From assembly GCF_039545795.1 (NCBI RefSeq), contig NZ_CP154260.1, forward strand, positions 5,771,001 through 5,835,000: DNA of 64,000 nucleotides. The letters run 5' to 3'. The position numbers and the translations under genes are program-made. Positions 17,159 to 25,191 of the stretch are shown here, piece after piece; the first letter of the stretch is position 1; every line of letters starts with the position of its first letter. The notes below the pieces were generated by a model that saw nothing but the letters and a program-made list of their open reading frames with translations, did not search any database and had not been told where the DNA came from. This stretch comes from Chitinophaga niabensis (GTDB taxonomy: Bacteria > Bacteroidota > Bacteroidia > Chitinophagales > Chitinophagaceae).

Positions 17159-18226
17159 TTATACCTGAACAGTCGTTCTAAAACCGATCTGTTCTGTTTG
17201 TTTTTCAAATGCGGGATCATGTTGATGTGTGATCTCCGCCAGGCTCATCGGCCTTGTGATGATCGTATCAAATCCCAGGTGCCGCGAAAGCAGTGAAGCT
17301 TTATAAGCGGATAACGCTTTGAACTCATACTGCGCAATTAACCTTCCTTTCCGTAGCAGTGCATTATCTATTTCAGAGAGCGCACTGTTAAAAGTACAGA
17401 TCACCTGCACATTCAGGCAATCCGCCAGCAAACCATCAGAGAGGTTCAGCAGGTTGGATACAGAAGAGTTGTTCGAAAGCCGCCGGTCCATCAACACATT
17501 CTCTGCATCTTCAATCACCAGGACACTATCCGGGTGGTCCATGAGCAGCTCAATGAATTCAGGTTGCATGATGTTACCCGCCACAGCAGGTGAAAGGAAC
17601 ATCACTCTTTTCCGGAGTTTGCAGATCAGGTGCCGGAGATAGGTTGTTTTCCCTGTTCCCGGTTTACCATGCAGCAACACCAATCCCTTTTCCTTGAGTT
17701 TGTTCAACCGTTTAACGATCAGCTGGTCGATATACTGGAATTCATCCTCATAAAATAATTCCAGGTCCAGTTTCGTCTTTTTGATCTCCAGGCTTTTCAG
17801 GGCCAGGTCGCCCCCGGCTCTTACCACCAGGTTGATCTCATGGCTTTTACGTTTCTGCCTTTGTTTGAATTGCAGCATGAATTGCGTAAGTGCTTCCACC
17901 AGTTCCATATTGTCCGGGCCATGCAGTATTTCTGCATAAGCGCTACCCAGTTCAACCAGAACGGTTTCTTTCATCACAATGATCACCCTGTAGTGTTCAT
18001 ACTTTTTATGGGAACGGTCATAGGTGCGATGGGTATAGATCTCATCTATCTTATCAGCAAAAGCCGTTTTGATCTCGTTGGCCGCTTTCAGGTAATCTAC
18101 CTGGTAGATGGCGCTGATATTGGGCAGTGTACCAAAGCAATCGTAATAGAATGTTTTACTATCAAAGTAATAGCTATCCGTTAGATTCGCGTTGATAAGT
18201 ATATTTTGTAATTGTTTGTTTTCCAT
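17159..18226 (-). CDS. AAA family ATPase
   Basis: A cytosolic protein of 355 residues from the ATG at 18226; a longer frame to 18289 begins with a non-ATG codon and adds a basic lead. The C-terminal half is an AAA module: Walker A GKPGTGKTT, Walker B VLVIEDAEN, a sensor-like TFNS segment, and RKGRL near the arginine-finger position. The N-terminal half (YYFDSKTFYYDCF onward) matches no domain I know and may bind the substrate. It precedes rtcB on the same strand but is not an RtcR-type sigma-54 activator. The role is unknown, perhaps remodelling linked to RNA repair. Confidence 0.75.
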   Translation of the reverse strand: MENKQLQNILINANLTDSYYFDSKTFYYDCFGTLPNISAIYQVDYLKAANEIKTAFADKIDEIYTHRTYDRSHKKYEHYRVIIVMKETVLVELGSAYAEILHGPDNMELVEALTQFMLQFKQRQKRKSHEINLVVRAGGDLALKSLEIKKTKLDLELFYEDEFQYIDQLIVKRLNKLKEKGLVLLHGKPGTGKTTYLRHLICKLRKRVMFLSPAVAGNIMQPEFIELLMDHPDSVLVIEDAENVLMDRRLSNNSSVSNLLNLSDGLLADCLNVQVICTFNSALSEIDNALLRKGRLIAQYEFKALSAYKASLLSRHLGFDTIITRPMSLAEITHQHDPAFEKQTEQIGFRTTVQV

Positions 18227-18322
18227 TAGTGGAATGCGTTTAAATTTGAAACGCAGGGTCCGTTTTGCCGGGCTAAGGAATTTCTGCATCTTTGTAAATG
18301 CAGAATCCTTGCCAAATTTCTC

Positions 18323-18502
18323 CTACGTCTGATCTTTTTTCCTTTTCCTGATCTTGTCTTTTCTTACGGGCCTCGTATTCGCCAGCAGCGCAAGCAGTAA
18401 CCTGCTGCCCTGGTCGTCATACTGACCATCGAACCTGACGTTGTAGTTCAGGGATAATGCCGCCAGGCGGCTCAGTCTTTCGTCTTTATGTTTAGACCTC
18501 AT
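18323..18502 (-). CDS. Small basic hypothetical protein
   Basis: A 59-residue frame from the ATG at 18502 (an upstream in-frame TTG at 18535 is less likely). It is strongly basic at both ends (MRSKHKDERLSR and RKDKIRKRKKDQT) with a hydrophobic middle (RLLLALLANT). Charge suggests binding to nucleic acid or ribosome. It sits between a terminator upstream and the AAA ATPase downstream, so it may lead the AAA-rtcB unit. No family recognised. Confidence 0.45.
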   Translation of the reverse strand: MRSKHKDERLSRLAALSLNYNVRFDGQYDDQGSRLLLALLANTRPVRKDKIRKRKKDQT

Positions 18503-18532
18503 TGTTTTAAGTTTTAAATGTTTAACCGAATG

Positions 18533-18563
18533 CAAACAAAAAGCCCTCGCTAAAAGCGAGGGC
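18533..18563 (-). terminator. Terminator after the DinB gene
   Basis: An eight-pair stem GCCCTCGC/GCGAGGGC with a five-base loop and, on the minus strand, TTTTTGTTT. It separates the DinB gene from the small basic protein gene. Confidence 0.85.
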
Positions 18564-18599
18564 CAAGGGTTGACTCTTACCTTTTTGCGTATTTATATC

Positions 18600-19166
18600 T
18601 CAGATCATCACGGCGCTTTCCTCAAATTGTTCGCGCAATTCCCGCATTTGTGCCTGATGTCTTTCTATATGTTTGGTGAGGAAGTAGATATACTGATAGA
18701 TATCCAGCTTACCCAGATTGTTTACTGTCATCATGGTATTCACCAGTCTGCCTTCTCCGTTCTTCAGCAGGCTCAGGTTGTACATGCATTGTGCAAACTG
18801 TTGCTTCAGTACGGCCCTCACTTCATCCAGATCCTTATTACCTGTAGGTTCCAGATGAGCGGGATTCACCCAGCCAAAGGATTTGCTGCTCACAATCTCA
18901 ATTTGGCGGAATTTTTCCTCGTAATCATGCGGTGGCATTATAATGAGCCCGTCAAGCTTCCTATCCAGCGCTCTCCGGGTACTTTTATTAATTGTCAGTA
19001 ACAGGAAATAGTTGGTAAGACTAATGTGTTCCAATACTTCGCGGATGTTCCATGATTCTTCCGAGGGTTTATAGTGCAGTAAACCTGCGTCCTCTTTGAA
19101 CCATTGGTCCAGTTCCCGAAAGTTGTTTATCAGGGCCTCTCTTACGAATTGTACAACGTTTCTCAT
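18600..19166 (-). CDS. DinB/YfiT-like four-helix metalloprotein
   Basis: A 188-residue all-helical protein of the DinB superfamily. The expected metal-binding histidines are visible as EHIS near residue 47 and in TKHIERHQ near residue 165. ESWNIREVLEHIS matches the DinB_2 first conserved block (W-s-i-x-e-v-l-x-H). Many members are thiol-dependent transferases or stress proteins, most without a known substrate. It ends before a terminator and seems to be transcribed alone. Confidence 0.85.
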   Translation of the reverse strand: MRNVVQFVREALINNFRELDQWFKEDAGLLHYKPSEESWNIREVLEHISLTNYFLLLTINKSTRRALDRKLDGLIIMPPHDYEEKFRQIEIVSSKSFGWVNPAHLEPTGNKDLDEVRAVLKQQFAQCMYNLSLLKNGEGRLVNTMMTVNNLGKLDIYQYIYFLTKHIERHQAQMRELREQFEESAVMI

Positions 19167-19252
19167 ACCTCTTGTTTTTGGGGCAATCGCCTTTTCAGAC
19201 GCTTACCATGTTTATATATAGATGTTCATTCTTGTCAATTTCCATACCACAA

Positions 19253-19286
19253 CAAAAAGCCCGGTGCGCTTTTCAGCGGACCGGGC
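19253..19286 (-). terminator. Minus-strand terminator, distal of two
   Basis: Stem GCCCGGT/ACCGGGC extended by GCGC pairing, a short loop, and on the minus strand TTTTTGTTG. It would end the second half of the small locus at 19.3-19.65 kb. Confidence 0.8.
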
Positions 19287-19316
19287 CTTAATATAACGTT
19301 AAACTTTTCGTTTACA

Positions 19317-19424
19317 TCATAACATACCTATTCCGCCGGGATTGTATCGCATACACCCCCCTGTTGATGCACGTTTCGCGCATCGCTCTCCTGACAGTAC
19401 CTTGTTGTTCAAATCTTTATCCAT
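19317..19424 (-). ncRNA. Structured segment or 35-codon micro-ORF between two terminators
   Basis: The segment begins right after the T-run of the upstream terminator. It holds an ATG frame of 35 codons (starts MDKDLNNKV, contains two Cys, ends GGIGML), and within it a strong hairpin GATGCGCG-AAA-CGTGCATC at 19366-19384. The hairpin suggests a structured RNA; the short frame may be fortuitous. It probably depends on read-through of the upstream terminator. Confidence 0.3.
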
Positions 19425-19430
19425 CAGCAC

Positions 19431-19465
19431 AAAAAAAAGGGTCCAGCTTTTTCTGCAGGACCCTT
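19431..19465 (-). terminator. Minus-strand terminator, proximal
   Basis: Stem AAGGGTCC/GGACCCTT at 19437-19465 with a 13-base loop, followed on the minus strand by eight T residues. It lies about 40 bp after the stop codon of the 27-codon micro-ORF. Confidence 0.88.
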
Positions 19466-19503
19466 GTTATATCTTTTTGATAACTTTTATCTGTTAACTC
19501 CAG

Positions 19504-19587
19504 TTATAAACCAGTCCGCAATAGTCCCATCGCCTGCTTGAGCGTGCGTTTTGAGACCTTAATTTGATATGTACAATTGCGGGACAT
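19504..19587 (-). CDS. Possible 27-residue peptide gene or sRNA body
   Basis: An ATG frame of 27 codons (begins MSRNCTYQIKVSKR, ends LLRTGL), basic, with one Cys. It starts about 20 nt after the predicted transcription start of a consensus promoter and ends 40 nt before a strong terminator, so a transcript of about 170 nt containing this frame is well supported. Whether the frame is translated is uncertain; it could be a small regulatory RNA. Confidence 0.4.
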   Translation of the reverse strand: MSRNCTYQIKVSKRTLKQAMGLLRTGL

Positions 19588-19611
19588 TCTGTTTTTTGTT
19601 TGTTTATGAAA

Positions 19612-19642
19612 CAAAGATAAAATTATTTTTTTCCTTGTACAA
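19612..19642 (-). promoter_or_regulatory. Consensus Bacteroidota promoter
   Basis: On the minus strand: TTG (19640-19642), 20 bp, then TATCTTTG (19612-19619), matching TTG/TTTG-N19-21-TAnnTTTG. It lies in the gap after the DUF3857 gene stop at 19685 and drives the small locus, not a known gene. Confidence 0.75.
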
Positions 19643-19684
19643 TTTTTTTTCTATTAATTAATTGTTTTCTGCAAAAAATTTCGT

Positions 19685-21889
19685 TTATGCCTTCTTTAAC
19701 AGGATCTTCTGCTGCTGAAATTCCTCAGCCGAGTCGATCATTTGCAGCAGCAGCGGCCATTTTGCAGCAGGCACAATGGCACTCTTATACACCTTCTTCA
19801 CCTGGATGATCAGTTTGCCATCCTTACTATCCGTGGTCACAATAAAACTACCCCATTCATTATCAACGTTCCTCGTTAGCTTATCTGCCCCCTCTACGGT
19901 ATATCCTGCCGGGATATTGAACTCCATTTGATATTCAAACATCCGGACAAAAGGCATATGCACATCTGCTTTCCTTTCCCGCTGGGAAGGTTTGATACTC
20001 ATCTGCGAACCGATCAGTTTACCCGCATCGAGGATATAATTATTACCTGCCTTCTTCATGAACCCGTTCATTTTAAAGCTGGTAATATAAGCTACCTCAG
20101 GATCTGTATGGCGCAGCCCCATTTTCAGCACCTTATAATTATCAAGTGATTCCGGTGCTTTATCAAACTGTTCCTTTACCTCAGAAAGGAAGGCCTCTTT
20201 CACATCTTTCCGGGCTTTATCAAAAGCATTGCGATATTCCTCTGCCAGCGAGCGGTTCTTTTTACTGTCCGCAAACTCTTCCATGAAAGATTCTTTGATC
20301 CCCAGGGCTTTGCGCTCTTCATCATAATAATCCTCAAACAAGAGCAGGTTCCGCTGGATGTCTGTTTTAAAATGCCCCGTCACAGCACTGCTGCGTTCAA
20401 TTTCCAGTTGCTGGAGGTCGCTCTTGCCAAAACTGATCTTATAATGCTCTGATTGTTTATTGGCCGATGCCGGGCTGAGGGGGATCTCTTCCTCTGCAAA
20501 AGCATCTCCCCATTTTACAACAGGCGCTTTCTGTCCTTCAAATTGATTGGGAACGTAATAGGCGTTAGAGAAAATACCTTCTCCGCTCATGAACATGGGC
20601 TTATTCCCCTTGGTCTTCAGCACCACACTATAATCGTCTGTATCAAAGGTTTGTTCCTGTGAAGGGCCATAACGGGGTGTTACCATAATAAAGTCTGCCT
20701 GGATCTTGTTCTTCTCCAGCAGGTAGTTCACATAGATCAGGAAGTACCGTTCATTCAGGCGGGAAAAGTTACGGCGCTGGTCCACAAAGATCGGATCACC
20801 CGGTTTTACCCTGTACAATCCTATATAACGGATCAGGTAATATATATAGGCCGCCAGTTGATCGTCTGATACGTTTGAATGTTCTTTTTTGTAGTCTTTG
20901 ATCTGCCGGTTCACTTCATCCAGGTAAGGCAGTGTAGCCTTTCCTGCCATATTCACCGCATTTCCCAGCTCTATCCGGCTTTCTCCTTTTACCTTGAGGG
21001 AATTGGGATTCCTGTAGATCGTTCCTTCCTTACGGCGTCCTGGCATTTCACGGCGGATGCCAATGCAAAGATGCAGACGGACCATGGGGATCTGGCGGAA
21101 GGGGTTCATCCATAATTTAACCGGTTGCGGCGGGATGTTCTTCACCAGCAGGTCCAGCCGCATCATCCGGTCGTCTATATTCTCTTTAAAATCAGGCGCT
21201 CCGTTCATGGCCAGGTATTCCAGTGCAAATACCCGTTTCCATGCTTCCACATGTACAGAGTATTCCATCACCGGCTCCTCATCTCCCAATACAAACAACT
21301 CTTCCGTATAAGCATTCTGATGGTTCACATATCTTTCACTCCGGAGAAAGTACTCCACCAGGTCTCCCACCTGCAGATCAGGAATGGCCAGTTTCCGCTC
21401 TTTTTTGCTGCGCCTGTCCACTTCGGTAACTACTGCTTCATCTGAATAGATCTCCCGCATTTTGCCATCCGGTTTGTAGATCCGTACGCCCACATAGTTC
21501 ATTGTTGTGAACTTATCAAAGGGGTCCAGCACCTGACCCATGCTTTCCAGTTCATACTGGTTAAAGGTGAATTCGGAATATTCTTCCAATGCTGCCTTGT
21601 CGTTGATCTTCAGCAGCACACGCACTGTACGGTGTATCTCATGGTCATCATCAAACGTACGGAGGTCCACATGCTTAGCCAGCACCACCGCAGATTCATT
21701 TTTATATTCATCCGGTATCGTACGTTTTTTAAAGGCGGGAAGGTCCCAGCCCCATACCTGGTCCTTTATTTCAAGGATACGCCGTTTGTAGCGTACTTCT
21801 CCTTTGGCATCCCATGCGGCGGGAGCATTATCCTGTGCCATTACACCTGTTACGAATAACAGCATACACAGGGTCATCATGCTTTTCAT
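19685..21889 (-). CDS. Exported DUF3857-domain protein
   Basis: A 734-residue protein with a signal peptide (cleavage near VMAQD, residue 19). The N-terminal ~300 residues match DUF3857, a beta-sandwich found before transglutaminase domains; RIYKPDGKMREI and VGDLVEYFLRSERY are typical. The middle has only a degenerate transglutaminase-like region: I do not see a clear Cys-His-Asp set here, unlike its neighbour. The C-terminal part resembles DUF2569/3858-like sandwich domains. It lies 6 bp after the upstream DUF3857 gene, so the two are co-transcribed. Periplasmic; function unknown. Confidence 0.78.
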   Translation of the reverse strand: MKSMMTLCMLLFVTGVMAQDNAPAAWDAKGEVRYKRRILEIKDQVWGWDLPAFKKRTIPDEYKNESAVVLAKHVDLRTFDDDHEIHRTVRVLLKINDKAALEEYSEFTFNQYELESMGQVLDPFDKFTTMNYVGVRIYKPDGKMREIYSDEAVVTEVDRRSKKERKLAIPDLQVGDLVEYFLRSERYVNHQNAYTEELFVLGDEEPVMEYSVHVEAWKRVFALEYLAMNGAPDFKENIDDRMMRLDLLVKNIPPQPVKLWMNPFRQIPMVRLHLCIGIRREMPGRRKEGTIYRNPNSLKVKGESRIELGNAVNMAGKATLPYLDEVNRQIKDYKKEHSNVSDDQLAAYIYYLIRYIGLYRVKPGDPIFVDQRRNFSRLNERYFLIYVNYLLEKNKIQADFIMVTPRYGPSQEQTFDTDDYSVVLKTKGNKPMFMSGEGIFSNAYYVPNQFEGQKAPVVKWGDAFAEEEIPLSPASANKQSEHYKISFGKSDLQQLEIERSSAVTGHFKTDIQRNLLLFEDYYDEERKALGIKESFMEEFADSKKNRSLAEEYRNAFDKARKDVKEAFLSEVKEQFDKAPESLDNYKVLKMGLRHTDPEVAYITSFKMNGFMKKAGNNYILDAGKLIGSQMSIKPSQRERKADVHMPFVRMFEYQMEFNIPAGYTVEGADKLTRNVDNEWGSFIVTTDSKDGKLIIQVKKVYKSAIVPAAKWPLLLQMIDSAEEFQQQKILLKKA

Positions 21890-21895
21890 GCGGAA

Positions 21896-23773
21896 TTATT
21901 TTTTAGTAAGTGTGATTTGTTCCAGGTAAGCCTGTTTCAATTGTTTGATATCGTCATTCCATTTACTGAATTCACTGCGGCGGATGTGCGTATCCTTGAT
22001 CGTGATCTCCTTCCGGTAAACCACCTGATCTGCCTTCTGTACATATCCGGCTTTAAAAGTGTATTTGGCATTGTCGATGGAAAGCGCCGGAGGTAATGAT
22101 TTTACTTTAAACCCCGCGGGGATGGCCAGTGTGGTTTCCTGTACCACCTGCCGTTTGTAATTCAGCCAGAAGTCGTTCTTACGTTTGGTGGTATCAATAT
22201 CTGAATCATCGAATTCTTTCCGGAACTCAAGGTCCACATAAATATCATCCCCAAAACTATTCACGGCATCTTTATGCAGTACATCATAATTCATGGTGAG
22301 GTCTGTGCTCCAGTCATGCAGGTCAGAAGTTTTAAGGTTGGAGATGCCATACAGGCGGTTATCTTCTGTGAGATATTGCTGCAGCGCCTCCTTCATATTT
22401 TCTTTCTTGATGCTATGCGCTGCGCTCAGGATGCTTTCTGTACTTTCTCCTGTGATCTGATGACCGGCTACGCCTACCAGGTTATTGCCCTCAATGCGTA
22501 AAGTCCTTTTTTCGATCTGCTTATTCTGATCATACGTGCGCTTGGGAATATTGGAGAGTGAATACTGTTCTCCGTTTTCTATCAGCACCTGCCTGCCCTG
22601 GATCCGTTCTGCATATTGGTCAAAGCCGATGTATGTTTCCGTGGCATCCAGGAAATACTGTTTACCATCCAGCATCACGGCACAGATCATGTGATTGTCT
22701 ACAGACAAGGTGGGCGTAGAATAATCATACGCGATATGGCGTGTACCGATCCAGCATAAACGTGCATCTATACCTAAAGCCACCAGCATCTCTTTGGTGA
22801 GATTGGCCATGCCTTTACAATCCCCGTACTTCTTTTCTAAAACCTCCTGTGCCTTAGCAGGACGAAAGCCCGCAATGCCATCTTCAAAGGCGATGTAACG
22901 AATGTTTTCCTGCATCCAGGTATATACTGCTTTGATCTTCGCCAGGTTATCCTTTGCATCCTTTGTAATGTCCAGCGCCTTTGCTTTCACCGGTTCCTTT
23001 TCATTCCCGATCTCTTTCACCAGGCTGCTATACCAGGCATAGAGGTCTTTCACACTACCGAAATAAGTGATCTTACTATCATTCCCATCCGCAGAATGGC
23101 TGCACACCAGCAGATGCGGATACACATAACTGGGGCCCGGAGCATAAGATTCATGTGCCGCGGCCGGCATGTTCTTCATTGTATAGGTATACACATCTGC
23201 CTGGCTCTTTTCATCAAACGTTACGTTTTTAATGATGCCTGCCCCATCAAAATTCAGCTCTTTGATCTCCAGGTGCATCCAGCGGGGAACGATGAGTGTA
23301 ACCTCTTTCCCTTCCATGAAGAAGTCTTCATTGAAATAAACACTCGTGAAGTAGCGGGGATCGAGGATTGTTTTTTCCAGTTCCACCCTGCTTTCCGTGC
23401 CTTTCTTTTCCAGCGGCAGCATGAATCCGCAAACCCTGGCATCAGAGAAAAAGAAGCCATCTATGGAATGATAGCGGTGTTCCGGTTTGATGGATTTCAC
23501 CCGTTCGCCATTCACATACACCTTCACTTCACCTACTGTGCTGTTCACATCATAGAATTCAGTGTAGGGGATGCTTCCGCGGAATTCATCACAACGATAA
23601 GTAGTAGAGAAATTTTGTTTCACGAGTACGGGGTTCCTGTTATCTCCTTTCACAAACTCATAACGCTCCTTCCGTTCCCGGATCACAATATTTTTATCCT
23701 CCTCTGCATGGGTAACTTGGTGCCCGATGCATAATAGTACGCTGAGGTACAGGCACTTAACTGAGATTTGCAT
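21896..23773 (-). CDS. Exported DUF3857/transglutaminase-core protein
   Basis: About 625 residues from the ATG at 23773, which gives a proper signal peptide (MQISVKCLYLSVLLCIG); an upstream start at 23806 only adds non-signal residues. DUF3857 occupies the first half. A transglutaminase-like core follows with YGDCKGMANLTKEM (Cys), VDNHMICAV (His) and FLDATE (Asp), so the papain-like triad looks intact. Such proteins act in the periplasm and probably cleave or cross-link peptide bonds; the substrate is unknown. First gene of the pair. Confidence 0.83.
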   Translation of the reverse strand: MQISVKCLYLSVLLCIGHQVTHAEEDKNIVIRERKERYEFVKGDNRNPVLVKQNFSTTYRCDEFRGSIPYTEFYDVNSTVGEVKVYVNGERVKSIKPEHRYHSIDGFFFSDARVCGFMLPLEKKGTESRVELEKTILDPRYFTSVYFNEDFFMEGKEVTLIVPRWMHLEIKELNFDGAGIIKNVTFDEKSQADVYTYTMKNMPAAAHESYAPGPSYVYPHLLVCSHSADGNDSKITYFGSVKDLYAWYSSLVKEIGNEKEPVKAKALDITKDAKDNLAKIKAVYTWMQENIRYIAFEDGIAGFRPAKAQEVLEKKYGDCKGMANLTKEMLVALGIDARLCWIGTRHIAYDYSTPTLSVDNHMICAVMLDGKQYFLDATETYIGFDQYAERIQGRQVLIENGEQYSLSNIPKRTYDQNKQIEKRTLRIEGNNLVGVAGHQITGESTESILSAAHSIKKENMKEALQQYLTEDNRLYGISNLKTSDLHDWSTDLTMNYDVLHKDAVNSFGDDIYVDLEFRKEFDDSDIDTTKRKNDFWLNYKRQVVQETTLAIPAGFKVKSLPPALSIDNAKYTFKAGYVQKADQVVYRKEITIKDTHIRRSEFSKWNDDIKQLKQAYLEQITLTKK

Positions 23774-23877
23774 ATTTTCCAGGTATAAAGAGTTATAAAG
23801 ATACAAAATATATTATATCTTATAGACTCATTACCATAATAGATATGCAGCTTCTTCGTGGAAACAAAAAAATCCCG

Positions 23878-23890
23878 TTAGGTAACCTAA
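23878..23890. promoter_or_regulatory. Palindrome TTAGGTAACCTAA between divergent genes
   Basis: A perfect 13-bp palindrome with a one-base centre in the 160-bp gap between the DUF3857 operon (-) and the BNR-repeat gene (+). Its place fits an operator, but palindromes of this size can arise by chance. Confidence 0.3.
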
Positions 23891-23933
23891 TTTGCTATAC
23901 AGTTTATATTTTCGTAAAAAATGTAGCTTAGGC

Positions 23934-24848
23934 ATGCCGAGAGTACTTTTAGTTGCCGTCATCTTTAGCCTCATATGCAACATTGCATGCGCACAAGACG
24001 GTAGAATATTCCTATCCAAAGATTCAGGAAACATCTGGAAAAGAATGGACCAGGGCTTCCCGCAGGAAGCGGTGGTAAACGACCTTGCCTATACGAAAGG
24101 TGTGGTGATTGCAGGTACGCAGGCACACGGCGTATTTGTGAGCCGTGATGAACTGAATACCTGGCAGGCATCCAATCAGGGTCTCCCCAAAAATATCAAA
24201 GTAGATGCCCTGGAGATCTTTGAAAACAAGATCCTCTTAGGCAGTTTCAAACACGGGCTGTTCATCTCTGAAGATAATGGCAGGAGCTGGCGTGCTACCC
24301 ACAAAGGGCTCACCGATTCCACTGTTCGCTGTATTCATACATTTGAAACAAGGATCATCGCGGGAACGAATAACGGGATCTATGTTTCAACCGATAAAGG
24401 CAAAACCTGGCGGAATATTTTTCAACGGCGCCAGATCAATGGCATTACCTCTATGAATGGCAGGATCTATGCAGCCGGTGCTGATGGTATATTCCTCTCA
24501 TTAGAACAGGGAGAAAATTGGCGGATCATCTATCACAAAGCTTCGGTACATAATATATCCAGCAATGGAATGTATGTATTCGCCATGTCTTATGAAGGGA
24601 CCGGCAAAATATTGAAGACGAATGATGATGGTGCCACCTGGCTAAGATCAGATGCTGGCCTGCCTGCTAAATATACTTTCCAGGTAGAGAAAATTGGCCA
24701 GCGGCTGCTAGCCTGCCAATGGGATGGTGTTTACAAGTCTGACAATAACGCCAATACCTGGACGAAAAGCAGTGAGGGGTTATCTCCCGGTAAACCATTC
24801 AAAGAATTATTGATCACCCCTTTTGGCGTTATTACAGCACGCCCATAA
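23934..24848 (+). CDS. Secreted BNR/Asp-box repeat propeller protein
   Basis: About 304 residues from the ATG at 23934, which gives a signal peptide (VLLVAVIFSLICNIACA) with an AxA-type site. The mature part is made of sialidase/VPS10-type Asp-box repeats: LSKDSGNIWKRM, ISEDNGRSWRAT, VSTDKGKTWRNI, LSLEQGENWRII, KTNDDGATWLRS, KSDNNANTWTKS. Six repeats fit a six-bladed propeller. No catalytic sialidase FRIP motif is seen, so it is more likely a binding or scaffold protein than an enzyme. Monocistronic. Confidence 0.75.
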   Translation: MPRVLLVAVIFSLICNIACAQDGRIFLSKDSGNIWKRMDQGFPQEAVVNDLAYTKGVVIAGTQAHGVFVSRDELNTWQASNQGLPKNIKVDALEIFENKILLGSFKHGLFISEDNGRSWRATHKGLTDSTVRCIHTFETRIIAGTNNGIYVSTDKGKTWRNIFQRRQINGITSMNGRIYAAGADGIFLSLEQGENWRIIYHKASVHNISSNGMYVFAMSYEGTGKILKTNDDGATWLRSDAGLPAKYTFQVEKIGQRLLACQWDGVYKSDNNANTWTKSSEGLSPGKPFKELLITPFGVITARP

Positions 24849-25040
24849 TCATTAATTCCACTACGCAAATCTACAGCGCAGTTATGTAGTTCCTTTGTAT
24901 TCGACGCCGCTGTTAACCCATACTAATAACCCCGGTTGTTATATTCAGTCCGTTTTGCCTGTTGCAATAAAAATAAACGCTGTATTCGCAGAATACAAAG
25001 AGAATTAGCGTATCCCTATCCCATGTTAACCCCTGGGAGC
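24849..25040. other. Non-coding gap between convergent genes
   Basis: No frame with coding character. It holds a GTATTC-GCA-GAATAC palindrome (24982-24996), a distant 10-bp inverted pair CTTTGTATTC (24893) and GAATACAAAG (24991), and a compact palindrome around AACCCCGGTT (24924-24941). None has a convincing function; they may be RNA 3'-end structures. Confidence 0.4.
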
Positions 25041-25075
25041 AAAAAAAATTACCGCCAGCGATGATGCTGGCGGTA
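25041..25075 (-). terminator. Terminator of the 25-38 kb operon
   Basis: A ten-pair perfect stem TACCGCCAGC/GCTGGCGGTA, six-base loop, followed on the minus strand by TTTTTTTT. It lies about 115 bp after the stop codon of the last operon gene. Confidence 0.9.
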
Positions 25076-25191
25076 AAGCTCCCTTATAAATTTCCTCCCG
25101 GATCAGATTGTTTATTCCTTTTAACGTCCGGATCAAACTGTTCAAAATTTCTTTCTCCTTCACTGACCATTACTCACCTCCTTTTCAAGGA

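Noticed and set aside
24849..25040. Palindromes GTATTC-GCA-GAATAC and others as regulatory sites
   Set aside because: They lie between convergent gene ends, far from any start; most likely 3'-end structures or chance.
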